The notes: generated by a model from the letters alone, not told the origin. DNA of 64,000 nt from Nocardiopsis sp. JB363 (GCF_900143625.1 NZ_FRFF01000136.1:62001-126000), one strand, 5' to 3'; shown: positions 52,916 to 60,935, counted from the stretch's first letter. Made by a program: numbers and translations.

Positions 52916-53071
52916 ATGCCCGGGCCAGATGACGACCGTCGCGTCGACTTCTTCGACGACCTGGAGATCCTGCCCGACATCACCGGTGACGAACGCGCCG
53001 AGGGGTGGGGCGACACCGAGGAGGACTCCACGGCGCGACTGATCGCCGATCGGCCCCCGCACTGGGGCTGA
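52916..53071 (+). CDS. Small acidic 51-aa protein
   Basis: ATG 52916 with a strong ribosome binding site (GGAGG, 5 nt before). 51 codons, mostly Asp/Glu-rich: VDFFDDLEILPDIT, GDERAEGWGD, then RLIADRPPHWG at the end. Small acidic proteins with a GWG core and a PPHW ending occur in other actinomycetes to my recollection; function unknown. It follows the CPWA gene by 18 nt, so it is probably in the same operon and under the same sigma-R-type promoter. Confidence 0.75.
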   Translation: MPGPDDDRRVDFFDDLEILPDITGDERAEGWGDTEEDSTARLIADRPPHWG

Positions 53072-53125
53072 CCCCGGCGCTCCCGACACGCGCCGAAGCG
53101 CCGGCGGAGGCGCGAAAAGATAGGG

Positions 53126-53155
53126 CCCGGTATCCGTGGAACCACGGATACCGGG
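53126..53155 (+). terminator. 14-bp perfect hairpin ending the CPWA/51-aa operon
   Basis: CCCGGTATCCGTGG (53126-53139) pairs with CCACGGATACCGGG (53142-53155), about 55 nt after the 51-aa gene. Confidence 0.8.
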
Positions 53156-53210
53156 TCGTTCGCACTCCCGGGCCTGGCCAACCCGAATCCGGTTCTGCGA
53201 AGGTGGTGTC

Positions 53211-54632
53211 ATGCGATCCCTCTACATCGATGGCGCCTGGCGCGACTCCACCTCCGACGAGGCCTTGGACGTGATCAACCCTGCGACCGAGCAGGTCATC
53301 GACACCGTTCCGGCCGGCTCCACCGCCGATGTCGACGCCGCGGTCGAGGCCGCGTCCGCCGCGTTCGAGGCGTGGTCCGCGCTCACCCCGGGGCAGCGCG
53401 TCACCCACCTGACCAAGGCCTTGGAGCTGTTCACGGCGCGTCAGAAGGACATCGCCGCGATCCTGACCAACGACATGGGCGCTCCCTCCGGCTTCGCCAC
53501 CAAGGTGCAGGCCGGGCTGCCCTCCCTGATGTTCAACACCTACATCGACCTGGTGGAGGAGCACGGCGAGCGCTACTTCACGGGCGAGAAGGTCGGCACC
53601 TCCCTGGTGGTGCACGAACCGATCGGCGTGGTCGGCGCCATCACCCCGTGGAACTACCCGCTGCACCAGATCGTCCTCAAGGTGGTCCCCGCCCTGTTGG
53701 CGGGCAACACCGTGGTGCTCAAGCCCAGCGAGGTCGCTCCACTGAGCGCCTACGCCCTGGCCGAGGTGTTCGAGGAAGCCGGTCTGCCCGACGGCGTGTT
53801 CAACCTAGTCAGCGGTACCGGGCCAGTGGTGGGTGAGGCGATCGCCGCGCACCCGAAGGTCGACATGGTCTCCTTCACCGGCTCCACCAGGGCCGGAACC
53901 CGGGTCTCCCAGGTGGCGGCCGAGACGGTCAAGCGGGTCGCCCTGGAACTGGGCGGCAAATCACCCAATGTCATCCTGCCCGACGCCGACCTGACCCAGG
54001 CGGTCAAGCGCGGTGTCGCCGACGTCATGCGCAACACCGGGCAGAGCTGCAACGCGCTCACCCGCATGCTGGTGCACCGCGACTCCTACGAGGAGGCAGT
54101 GGAACTGGCCGCGGCGTCCGCCGCCAAGTACGTGCCGGGTGACCCGACCGACGAGGCCACCCGCATGGGTCCGCTGGTCTCCGCCGCCCAGCTGGAGAAG
54201 GTCCGTGCCTACATCGACCTGGGCGTGGAGGAGGGTGCCCGCCTGGTCATCGGCGGCTCCGAGCCGGTGGAGGGTCGAGAGCAGGGCTACTTCGTGCGAC
54301 CGACGGTCTTCGCGGACGTGCGCAACGACATGCGCATCGCCCAGGAGGAGATCTTCGGTCCGGTCCTGGCGCTCATCCCCTACGACACGGTGGAGGAAGC
54401 GGTCACCATCGCCAACGACACCGTCTACGGCCTCAACGCGGCCGTGTGGTCGGGCGACCCGGAACGAGGGTTGGAGGTGGCCCGTCGGCTGCGCGCCGGT
54501 CAGGTCGAGCTCAACGGCGGTGCCCTCAACCCGCGGGCGCCCTTCGGCGGCTACAAGCGTTCGGGCAACGGACGCGAGTGGGGTCTGCCGGGCCTGGTGG
54601 AGTTCTGCGAGGTCAAGGCCGTGCAGATGTAG
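53211..54632 (+). CDS. NAD(P)-dependent aldehyde dehydrogenase
   Basis: Oxidises an aldehyde to its acid. Seen: EPIGVVGAITPWNYPLHQIVLK, KPSEVAPLSA, FTGSTRAGT nucleotide region, general base E246 in LELGGKSPN, nucleophile C280 in GQSCNA, EEIFGPVLALIPYD and PFGGYKRSGNGREWG. Complete at 473 aa. ATG 53211 has AAGGTGG upstream. The aldehyde substrate cannot be told from sequence. Confidence 0.95.
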   Translation: MRSLYIDGAWRDSTSDEALDVINPATEQVIDTVPAGSTADVDAAVEAASAAFEAWSALTPGQRVTHLTKALELFTARQKDIAAILTNDMGAPSGFATKVQAGLPSLMFNTYIDLVEEHGERYFTGEKVGTSLVVHEPIGVVGAITPWNYPLHQIVLKVVPALLAGNTVVLKPSEVAPLSAYALAEVFEEAGLPDGVFNLVSGTGPVVGEAIAAHPKVDMVSFTGSTRAGTRVSQVAAETVKRVALELGGKSPNVILPDADLTQAVKRGVADVMRNTGQSCNALTRMLVHRDSYEEAVELAAASAAKYVPGDPTDEATRMGPLVSAAQLEKVRAYIDLGVEEGARLVIGGSEPVEGREQGYFVRPTVFADVRNDMRIAQEEIFGPVLALIPYDTVEEAVTIANDTVYGLNAAVWSGDPERGLEVARRLRAGQVELNGGALNPRAPFGGYKRSGNGREWGLPGLVEFCEVKAVQM

Positions 54633-54651
54633 CGCCCGAGGCGGTGGCGGG

Positions 54652-54676
54652 GGTGACTCCTGTGGGAGGCGTCACC
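54652..54676 (+). terminator. Hairpin behind aldehyde dehydrogenase gene
   Basis: GGTGAC (54652-54657) pairs with GTCACC (54671-54676), with a CTCC/GGAG inner stem, 20 nt after the stop. Confidence 0.55.
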
Positions 54677-54781
54677 TCCCGTGATCCCGGTCGTGGGGAA
54701 TCACCCCCGGTGAAGCGTGCGTTATGGCGTGTGGGAAGATCCCGATCGGGCATCCCCGGTCGAAACCAAACGAGGTGTGAG

Positions 54782-54928
54782 TTGAGCAACAAGCCCGCGG
54801 TCTCCAAGGCAAGTCCTCTGAGCAAGGACCTCAAGTCGATCCTTCTCTACAACATGGTCGCCATCCTGTCGATGGCGGGCTTCGCCGCCCTCGGTCTGAG
54901 CGTCGCTGCCGCCGCGAGCGGAGCCTGA
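54782..54928 (+). CDS. Small 48-aa single-span membrane protein
   Basis: TTG at 54782 with GAGG 7 nt upstream opens a 48-codon frame: a polar start with several Lys/Ser, DLKSILLYN, then a hydrophobic helix (MVAILSMAGFAALGLSVAAAA) to the end. The stop is followed by a strong terminator. No other in-frame start is available. A single-helix membrane peptide with its own terminator is a credible gene; function unknown. Confidence 0.6.
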   Translation: MSNKPAVSKASPLSKDLKSILLYNMVAILSMAGFAALGLSVAAAASGA

Positions 54929-54969
54929 CAAGGCCCACGGACGAGGCGCACGCCTCCCACACGCTTTTC

Positions 54970-55004
54970 CGCGCCCCACCCGCGTCCTTCACGGGTGGGG
55001 CGCG
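54970..55004 (+). terminator. 13-bp hairpin behind small membrane gene
   Basis: CGCGCCCCACCCG (54970-54982) pairs with CGGGTGGGGCGCG (54992-55004), followed by GCGTTTT. Confidence 0.9.
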
Positions 55005-55040
55005 GCGTTTTGTGCGAGTGGAAGCTGTCACACTGGTGAC

Positions 55041-55508
55041 GTGCGTGTTTACCTTGGATCAGATCATGCGGGCTTCGAGCTCAAAGAACACCTCGTCTCC
55101 TGGCTGAAGGAGCAGGGCCACGAAGTCGTGGACGCCGGACCGGCCGTCTACGACGCGGTGGACGACTACCCGCCGTTCGTCCTGCGCGCCGCCGAGGGCG
55201 TGGCGAAGGACCCGGGTTCCCTGGGTGTCGTCATCGGTGGCTCCGGCAACGGCGAGCAGATCGCCGCCAACAAGGTCGAGGGTGTTCGTGCCGCCCTGGC
55301 CTGGAGCCAGGACACCGCCAAGCTGGCGCGCGAGCACAACGACGCGAACGTGCTCGGCATCGGTGGGCGGATGCACTCCCTGGAGGAGGCCACCCGGTTC
55401 GTGGAGCTCTTCCTGTCGACCCCCTACAGCGACGAGGAGCGGCACACCCGCCGCATCGCGATGCTCGGTGACTACGAGCGGACCGGCGAACTCCCCCCGC
55501 TTCCGTAG
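55041..55508 (+). CDS. rpiB: Ribose-5-phosphate isomerase B
   Basis: Interconverts ribose-5- and ribulose-5-phosphate in the pentose phosphate pathway. Seen: YLGSDHAGFELK with active-site Asp/His (about 9-11), phosphate loop GGSGNGEQIAANKV in which the catalytic base is Glu as in mycobacterial RpiB rather than the Cys of enterobacteria, and LAREHNDANVLGIGGR. 155 aa is normal. GTG 55041 follows CACACT by 6 nt with no ribosome binding site, so the transcript may be leaderless. Confidence 0.96.
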   Translation: MRVYLGSDHAGFELKEHLVSWLKEQGHEVVDAGPAVYDAVDDYPPFVLRAAEGVAKDPGSLGVVIGGSGNGEQIAANKVEGVRAALAWSQDTAKLAREHNDANVLGIGGRMHSLEEATRFVELFLSTPYSDEERHTRRIAMLGDYERTGELPPLP

Positions 55509-55543
55509 CACTCGTCGATGGCACGGCCCGAGCGGCCGGACCG

Positions 55544-55566
55544 GGCCCCCGCACGCCGCGGGGGCC
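55544..55566 (+). terminator. 9-bp hairpin with T-run behind rpiB
   Basis: GGCCCCCGC (55544-55552) pairs with GCGGGGGCC (55558-55566), then TTTC; 36 nt after the stop. Confidence 0.85.
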
Positions 55567-55997
55567 TTTCGTATGTCCGGGGTGGGACACGCCGTGCCCG
55601 TCGGGGATCGGGCGACCGAGATCGGGGTCCGTCGGCGACACCGTCGGCGGGTAGGGGATCCTGGCGCGTGACCAGGTGTGTCGCGCCTCGGGCAAAGCGC
55701 CGCCCCACGGGTTTAGGCGGACCCCAAACCCGGGATTATGGGGTGGAACGGTGTCGGATACACGTGCCACCCCGGCACCCCAAGCGCTACAGTTCGTGCA
55801 CAGCGGCGGGCCAGAGCCATCCGCGGTGCGGTGATGTCGTCTCCCCGGCGGCCACCACTCCCTCCGGGTGACTCCCTACGAGCCCCCGGCCCGCAGACGT
55901 GAGATCCGCCCCGACGCGGCCCCGGCCGCGGCGGTGCCCCGTACGACGACCAGGAGTAACCCCCGCGGTTGAAGCGGGCGCGCCGAGCAGAGGAATC
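55567..55997. other. Gene-free leader region before SpoIIE-type phosphatase
   Basis: No supported gene on either strand. A -10-like TACAGT at 55788-55793 would start a leader of about 200 nt for the phosphatase. The earlier in-frame sequence from 55899 is Arg/Pro-rich and not family-like. Confidence 0.45.
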
Positions 55998-57101
55998 ATG
56001 AACGCCACACCGACCGCCAAGACCACCCGGCTGCTGCGCTCGACCACGCAGCGGCTCGTCGCGGTGCTCCGGCGCAAGGTGCTGTTCCGTTACCGGCTCG
56101 TCCTCATCACCCTGGTGACCCTGGCAGTGGGGATCGGGGTGGGGGCCGTGTGGGGCCCCACCGGTTGGTTCCCACCCAGCTCCACCATCCTCACCGTTCT
56201 CGCCGGTGGCCTGTTGCTCAAGCGCAAGAGCCTGGCGTTCCTGCTGGGCGTGGTCGCCGCGGTACTGGTGTTCGTGGCGTACATGCTCGACTTCGGTCAG
56301 GTGGGTCCGGGCCTGCTGGTCACCATCGGGGTCACCGCGGTGCTCTCGTACCTGCTGTCCGGGTTGCGCGAACGCCTCGGAGTGCAGGGCCTCAGCGGCG
56401 AGATGATGCTGCTGGACCTGCGAGACCGCCTGCGCCACCAAGGCAGGTTGCCCAAGCTTCCCAAGGGGTGGGGGCGCACCGCCGTGCTGCGTCAGGCGGG
56501 CGGTTCCTCCTTCGGTGGCGACTTCGTGGTCTCCATCCTCCGGGACAACCGGCTCGACGTGGCCGTCGTGGACGTGTCCGGCAAGGGTGTGGACGCCGGA
56601 ACCCGAGCCCTGTTGCTGTCCGGAGCCTTCAGCGGACTCATCGGCGCGGTGCCCGCCCGCGACTTCCTCGCCCACTGCAACGACTACCTCATGCGCAACA
56701 GCGAGGGCGAGGGCTTCGTCACGGCCGTCCACCTGAGCGTGGACATCGACACCGGCGAATACCAGGTCGCCTCCGCCGGACATCCGCCCGCCCTGCACTA
56801 CGAGAGCGGCGGAGGGGTGTGGAGCACCACCGAGGCCAAAGGAGTGGTCCTCGGTGTCATCCCGGAGATGACCTACACCTTCGTCAAGGGTGAGCTCCGC
56901 CCCGGCGACGCCATCATGCTGTGCACCGACGGGCTCATCGAGACCCCCGGCGAGGACCTGGACGCCGGCATCGACAAGCTCCTGGGCGCCGCGGACACAC
57001 TGGTCACCCAGGGTTTCGCCACCGGGGCCGGCGAGGTCGTCGACACCCTCAGCAAGGACAAGAACGACGACTGCGCCCTCGTCGTCCTCTGGCGCACCTG
57101 A
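55998..57101 (+). CDS. Membrane-bound PP2C/SpoIIE-type Ser/Thr phosphatase
   Basis: N-terminal basic segment, three to four hydrophobic helices (about 32-50, 58-75, 78-95, 102-118), then an SpoIIE/RsbU-type PP2C domain (about 150-367). Metal-binding aspartates are seen in SFGGDFVV, VDVSGKGVDAG, CTDGLIETPGE and KNDDCALVV. Such enzymes dephosphorylate anti-sigma antagonists in partner-switching systems; no partner is adjacent. ATG 55998 has GAGGA upstream. Length 367 aa. Confidence 0.92.
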   Translation: MNATPTAKTTRLLRSTTQRLVAVLRRKVLFRYRLVLITLVTLAVGIGVGAVWGPTGWFPPSSTILTVLAGGLLLKRKSLAFLLGVVAAVLVFVAYMLDFGQVGPGLLVTIGVTAVLSYLLSGLRERLGVQGLSGEMMLLDLRDRLRHQGRLPKLPKGWGRTAVLRQAGGSSFGGDFVVSILRDNRLDVAVVDVSGKGVDAGTRALLLSGAFSGLIGAVPARDFLAHCNDYLMRNSEGEGFVTAVHLSVDIDTGEYQVASAGHPPALHYESGGGVWSTTEAKGVVLGVIPEMTYTFVKGELRPGDAIMLCTDGLIETPGEDLDAGIDKLLGAADTLVTQGFATGAGEVVDTLSKDKNDDCALVVLWRT

Positions 57102-57373
57102 GATCCCGCAGGACGCTCATGTGCGGTAGCCCCGCGCCGACGAGCCCCCGGGTGAGCCTCCGTGGCCGCCGCCGGCGGTAGGGTCGTGATGTTCCCCGAC
57201 CCCGTACGAGGTTCTTCGTACACGTCCTCGGATCGCCGTGCCCGCCCTCTCCGCCCCCGGGCGCCGACCTCGCACGGCCGACCCCACCAGTGACGAGGGG
57301 CCGGACCTTTCCCGAACAGACCGGCCCGGCGGACGTGTGCACCGGGCCCAGGCGATGCAAGGGGGTGCTTCGC

Positions 57374-58714
57374 ATGGACGGCGAGCGCGCTGAAGAACTC
57401 ATCGATCTGGTCGAGATCAACGACCTGACCGGGATCAGGCTCTGGTTGGCCGAACACAGGCCCCACGAGATCGCGGACGAACTCGCCCGCATGACCGACG
57501 CCGAGGCGATCATTCCCTTCCGGCTCCTGGACAAGGACCGGGAACTGGAGGTGTTCGAGGAACTCGACCCGGGCCAGCAACAGAACATCCTCCTCGGCCT
57601 GCGCGGAACCGACTTCCGCGACCTCCTCGAAGAGATGGAACCCGACGACCGCGCCAGGCTCATCGGCGAGGCCCCCGCCAAGATCGCCACCCGAGCCCTG
57701 GCCGGTCTGAGCCCCGCCGAACGCAGGATGACCGCCGCGCTCCTGGGCTACCCCGAGGATTCCGTCGGCCGGTACATGACCCCCGAGACGGTCATCCTGC
57801 ACCGCGACCTCTCCGTCGGTCGCGCGCTGGAGGTGATCCGCGCCAAAGGAGCCGGTGCCGAGACCATCTACACCCTGCCGGTGGTCAGCGACGGCCGCCG
57901 TGTGGTCGGCACCATCGCCCTCAGTGACCTGGTGGTCAGCGACGTCGACCTGCTCCTCAAGGACCTGGTGGACGTGTTCGCGCCACGGGTGCGCGCGTAC
58001 GAACCCGTCGAGGACGCGGCCCGGCTCATGCAGGAGGCCAACCTGGTCTCCCTGCTCGTGATGGACTCCGAGGACCGTTTCGTCGGCATGCTCACCGTCG
58101 ACGACGCCCTTGAGGTCATCGAGGCGGCCGACTCCGAGGACATGGCCCGCCAGTCCGGTGCCAGTCCCATCGACGACCACTACGTGTCCGTCGGGGTGTT
58201 CCGTCTGGTGGGCGCCCGCTCGGTGTGGCTGATGCTGCTCATCGTCGCCGCCACGCTGACCGTCAACGTCATGCAGGTGTACGAGGCGACGCTGGAGCAG
58301 GTGACGGCGTTGGCCATGTTCGTGCCCATGCTCATCGGCACCGGCGGTAACGTCGGCGCCCAGTCGGCGACGGCGATCGTGCGCGCCCTGGCCGTCGGTG
58401 AGGTGCGGGTGCGCGATCTTCCGTCGGTGATCTGGAAGGAGAGCAGGGTCGGTCTCCTGCTCGGCGTGATGCTCGCCGGGATGGCCCTGGTCATCGGCTC
58501 GTTGCTCGTGGGCTTCTCGGTCGCCGTCGTGGTCGCCCTGTCGGTGATCGCGATCTGTACCTGGGCGGCGATCATCGGCTCGGCGATGCCCCTGTTGGCG
58601 CGCAAGGTCGGTGTGGACCCGGCGGTGGTGTCCTCCCCGATGGTGGCGACTCTCGTCGACGCCACGGGTCTGCTCATCTATTTCTCGATCGCGCGCGCCG
58701 TCCTGGGAATCTGA
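57374..58714 (+). CDS. mgtE: Magnesium channel/transporter MgtE
   Basis: Mg2+ channel. Seen: superhelical N domain (about 1-130, LxxhxPxxIAxxLxxh-type repeats), two CBS domains (about 135-255; YMTPETVILHRDLSV, MLTVDDALEVIEAAD), and five C-terminal helices with the pore motif GTGGNVGAQSATAIVR. 446 aa is normal. ATG 57374 lies behind AAGGGGG. A -10-like TAGGGT at 57179-57184 implies a leader of about 180 nt; I did not recognise an M-box in it. Confidence 0.95.
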   Translation: MDGERAEELIDLVEINDLTGIRLWLAEHRPHEIADELARMTDAEAIIPFRLLDKDRELEVFEELDPGQQQNILLGLRGTDFRDLLEEMEPDDRARLIGEAPAKIATRALAGLSPAERRMTAALLGYPEDSVGRYMTPETVILHRDLSVGRALEVIRAKGAGAETIYTLPVVSDGRRVVGTIALSDLVVSDVDLLLKDLVDVFAPRVRAYEPVEDAARLMQEANLVSLLVMDSEDRFVGMLTVDDALEVIEAADSEDMARQSGASPIDDHYVSVGVFRLVGARSVWLMLLIVAATLTVNVMQVYEATLEQVTALAMFVPMLIGTGGNVGAQSATAIVRALAVGEVRVRDLPSVIWKESRVGLLLGVMLAGMALVIGSLLVGFSVAVVVALSVIAICTWAAIIGSAMPLLARKVGVDPAVVSSPMVATLVDATGLLIYFSIARAVLGI

Positions 58715-58860
58715 ACGAGGCCGGCCCGTTCGTCTTCGTCGAACTCGTTGGTCGCGGAGGTGTCTCCGATCGTGTCGCCTTCCGTACGATGGGTGACCGG
58801 GTGGGCTTCGAAGGTCCTGGGGCCTGCTCGGACGATCGACGACGACCTCAGGGGGAGACC

Positions 58861-59136
58861 ATGTCCGGTGCGGGTGACGCGTTCAAGAAACTGCGCAAGA
58901 CGGTCGAGGACAACGCCGACAAGGCCGAGGGACTGGTGGACAAGGCCGCCGGCGCGGCGAAGAAGGCCACGGGCGGTGCCCACGACGACAAGATCGACAA
59001 GGCCTCCGGCGCCGCCTCCGACTACCTGCGCAAGCAGGGCGACGACGATCAGGGGCGGTCGGAGGAGGACTCCGACGACTCGAAGAACCGTGGCCGTGGG
59101 CAGGGGCGCTCCGACGAGGGCGGCCGACACGAGTAG
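58861..59136 (+). CDS. MT0933-like antitoxin-family protein, copy 1
   Basis: 91 aa, Lys/Asp/Ala-rich and predicted helical or disordered: NADKAEGLVDKAAGAAKKATGG, HDDKIDKASGAASDYLRKQG, then an acidic/Arg tail. The repeated DKA-AKKATGG-DKIDKA pattern is that of the actinobacterial antitoxin-annotated family (MT0933/Rv0909-like). No toxin gene is adjacent, so an antitoxin role is doubtful and a stress-protein role like CsbD is equally open. ATG 58861 has GGGGGAG upstream. A near-identical paralogue follows. Confidence 0.8.
   Translation: MSGAGDAFKKLRKTVEDNADKAEGLVDKAAGAAKKATGGAHDDKIDKASGAASDYLRKQGDDDQGRSEEDSDDSKNRGRGQGRSDEGGRHE
58949..59008 (+). repeat. 60-bp identical direct repeat, copy 1 (pairs with 59361-59420)
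   Basis: All 60 bases are identical to 59361-59420, 412 bp away, within two otherwise diverged paralogues. It codes for the AGAAKKATGGAHDDKIDKAS core. Confidence 0.9.
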
Positions 59137-59212
59137 TTCGGCCCGTGCCCTTCGGTGCGGTGTCGGTCCGCTCGACCTCGGGTCGACACCACCCTCGGCA
59201 GGTCTCTGAACT

Positions 59213-59238
59213 GCATGAACCCCGGGTGAAGTGGGTAT
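59213..59238 (+). promoter_or_regulatory. Sigma-B-type promoter candidate for antitoxin-like copy 2
   Basis: GGGTAT at 59233-59238 with GCAT (GNNT form) 16 nt before it resembles the general-stress sigma-B consensus of Streptomyces. It leaves a leader of about 25 nt to the ATG at 59273. Confidence 0.35.
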
Positions 59239-59272
59239 CGCGAGAGCAGGCAATGGACCTAGGGGGGATTCC

Positions 59273-59473
59273 ATGTCCGGTAGTGGAGAGTCGTTCGACC
59301 GGTTGAAGAAGGCCGCCGGCGACAACGCGGACAAGGCCGAGGGTGCCGTCGACAAGGCCTCCGGCGCGGCGAAGAAGGCCACGGGCGGTGCCCACGACGA
59401 CAAGATCGACAAGGCCTCCGACGCCGCCACCGACTACCTGCGCAAGCAGGGCGGGGAGAAGAAGAAGTCCTGA
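59273..59473 (+). CDS. MT0933-like antitoxin-family protein, copy 2
   Basis: 66 aa, the same plan as copy 1 but with a short Lys tail (GGEKKKS) instead of the acidic/Arg tail. The central core is identical in protein and DNA. ATG 59273 has AGGGGGG upstream. The 5' regions of the two genes differ, and only this one has a GGGTAT hexamer, so the copies may be differently regulated. Confidence 0.8.
   Translation: MSGSGESFDRLKKAAGDNADKAEGAVDKASGAAKKATGGAHDDKIDKASDAATDYLRKQGGEKKKS
59361..59420 (+). repeat. 60-bp identical direct repeat, copy 2
   Basis: Partner of 58949-59008. Identity includes every synonymous position, unlike the flanking codons. Confidence 0.9.
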
Positions 59474-59526
59474 CCGGGTGAAGCACCTCGGCACACGGAG
59501 CGGGTGGGGCGGGTCCACAATGGTGG

Positions 59527-60402
59527 ATGCCCTCATCCGCTCCTCGTCGGTTCAGCGTGGTCCTCGCCCGGATCCGTGTCCCGCTCATGTGGCTCGCCAT
59601 GGCCGCGCTCTGCGCCGGGTACCTCGGTCTCTCCTGGTGGGTGGGGGGTGTGCTGCTGGTGGTCGCGCTCGTCGTGCACCTTCGGCTGGGAACCCCGCGC
59701 TGCGCCCCACGCGTGCTGGCGCCCCCGGTCCGCGGTCGCTGGATGGCCCTCACCAGCCCGGTGGACAACGTTCCCAGCCAGGGCACCCACGCCTACGGGC
59801 AGACGCATGCGCTCGGTCTGGTGGCCGAGGACGGCTCGCGCCCCGACATCGGCTGGCGCCCGCTCAGCCGGCCCCCTGCGGACTTCCCCGCCTTCGGCGC
59901 ACCCGTGTACGCCCCCGCCACCGGCACGGTGGTGCGGGTGCGCGATCGACGCCGAGACCACCGCAGCCGCAACTCCTGGCCCTGGTTGTTCGGTTCGGTC
60001 CTGGAGAACACCCTGCGCGAACTGACGGGGCCCTCCGGTCTGATCGGCAACCACGTCGTCATCGACGTGGGCGGGACGTACGTACTCCTGGGACACCTGC
60101 GCCGCGGCTCGATCCTGGTGACCCCCGGAGACCGGGTCGAGGTCGCGGATCCGATCGCGCGTTGCGGGAACTCGGGCGCCTGCACCGAACCGCAGGTCCG
60201 GATGCAGCTCATGGATCTGCCGTCGCCCCTCTTCGCCGCCGGACTGCCCTTCGTCTGGGGGAGCGGCTGGAACGCGGCCGCGCCGGGAACGGCGGGGTTG
60301 CCCGAGACCTGGCGTCCGGTGGAAATCATCCACCCGGACGATGTATTCGCTGGTCAGGGAGGTTCGACGAAAGATTACCCTGGGCAGGTAAGGCGAACCT
60401 GA
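59527..60402 (+). CDS. LytM/M23-like membrane protein with lost zinc ligands
   Basis: Two N-terminal hydrophobic helices (about 19-50), then an M23 peptidase-like beta domain: GTHAYGQTHALGLV, FGAPVYAPATGTVVRV, GNHVVIDVGGTYVLLGHLRRGSI, PGDRV, ARCGNSGACTEPQVRMQLMD. In active M23 enzymes the first block ends in Asp (HAIDL-like) and the last is HxH (EPHLHFQ-like). Here these are HALGL and EPQVRMQ, so the Asp and the terminal His ligands are gone and catalysis is unlikely. It may act as a cell-wall sensor or activator, as degenerate LytM proteins do elsewhere. ATG 59527; its 3' end overlaps an iron box. Confidence 0.85.
   Translation: MPSSAPRRFSVVLARIRVPLMWLAMAALCAGYLGLSWWVGGVLLVVALVVHLRLGTPRCAPRVLAPPVRGRWMALTSPVDNVPSQGTHAYGQTHALGLVAEDGSRPDIGWRPLSRPPADFPAFGAPVYAPATGTVVRVRDRRRDHRSRNSWPWLFGSVLENTLRELTGPSGLIGNHVVIDVGGTYVLLGHLRRGSILVTPGDRVEVADPIARCGNSGACTEPQVRMQLMDLPSPLFAAGLPFVWGSGWNAAAPGTAGLPETWRPVEIIHPDDVFAGQGGSTKDYPGQVRRT
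60376..60402 (+). promoter_or_regulatory. -10 TACCCT with IdeR/DmdR-type iron box
   Basis: GCAGGTAAGGCGAACCTGA (60384-60402) matches the 19-bp IdeR/DmdR operator TTAGGTTAGGCTAACCTAA at most positions, with the AGGT-AGGC-AACCT core kept. TACCCT at 60376-60381 would put the transcription start inside the box. The box overlaps the stop of the upstream gene and precedes the ferredoxin-like ATG by 22 nt. Confidence 0.7.
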
Positions 60403-60424
60403 CCACAAGGTGAGGGGAGGGGTG

Positions 60425-60904
60425 ATGAGTGCGGTCGAGAGCGCGCCCTGCAAACTCACGGTCTGTCGAGGATGCTGCTGCGGCACGGAGAAGAAGGTGC
60501 CCGGTGTCGACCACCGGGCCCAGCTCGCCCGCCTGAGCGCCATCGACGACCACGCCGCCCGCCGTGTTCCCGTCCGCACCAGCACGTGCCTGGGCATCTG
60601 TTTCCAAGCCAACGTCGTCGTGGTGCAGCCCTCCACCGCCGGCCGCGCCGCCGGTGGTCGCCCCGTCTGGCTCGGCAAGGTGACCGAGGACGAGCTGCTG
60701 GAGGCCGTCGACGACTGGATCTTCGAGGGCGGGCCCGGGCTGTCCCCGCTCCCCGAGGTCTTGGAGGACCACCTCACCTCCAAGGACGCCAAGAAGCCGA
60801 AGAAGCGCAAGAAGGATAAGAAGTCCAAGAAGGACAAGAAGGCCAAAGCCGAGAAGAAGCGCAAGAAGGACGGCAAGGACAAGGGCAAGAAGAAACCCGA
60901 GTAG
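60425..60904 (+). CDS. (2Fe-2S) thioredoxin-like ferredoxin-domain protein, iron-regulated
   Basis: 159 aa. The first 105 residues form a thioredoxin-like ferredoxin domain with a Cys-rich start (CKLTVCRGCCCGTEKK), VDHRAQLARL, a second Cys pair in STCLGICFQANVVVVQPS, and GRAAGGRPVWLGKV. The four cluster ligands probably come from these groups. The last 45 residues are a Lys-rich disordered tail (repeated KKDKK units), unusual for a redox protein and possibly nucleic-acid or membrane binding. ATG 60425 has GAGGGGAGGGG upstream. The iron box argues for derepression under iron limitation, with a role in iron release or cluster supply as inference. Confidence 0.88.
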   Translation: MSAVESAPCKLTVCRGCCCGTEKKVPGVDHRAQLARLSAIDDHAARRVPVRTSTCLGICFQANVVVVQPSTAGRAAGGRPVWLGKVTEDELLEAVDDWIFEGGPGLSPLPEVLEDHLTSKDAKKPKKRKKDKKSKKDKKAKAEKKRKKDGKDKGKKKPE

Positions 60905-60935
60905 CCCGAGTAGCCGAAGAAGCCGGAGAGGGGTT

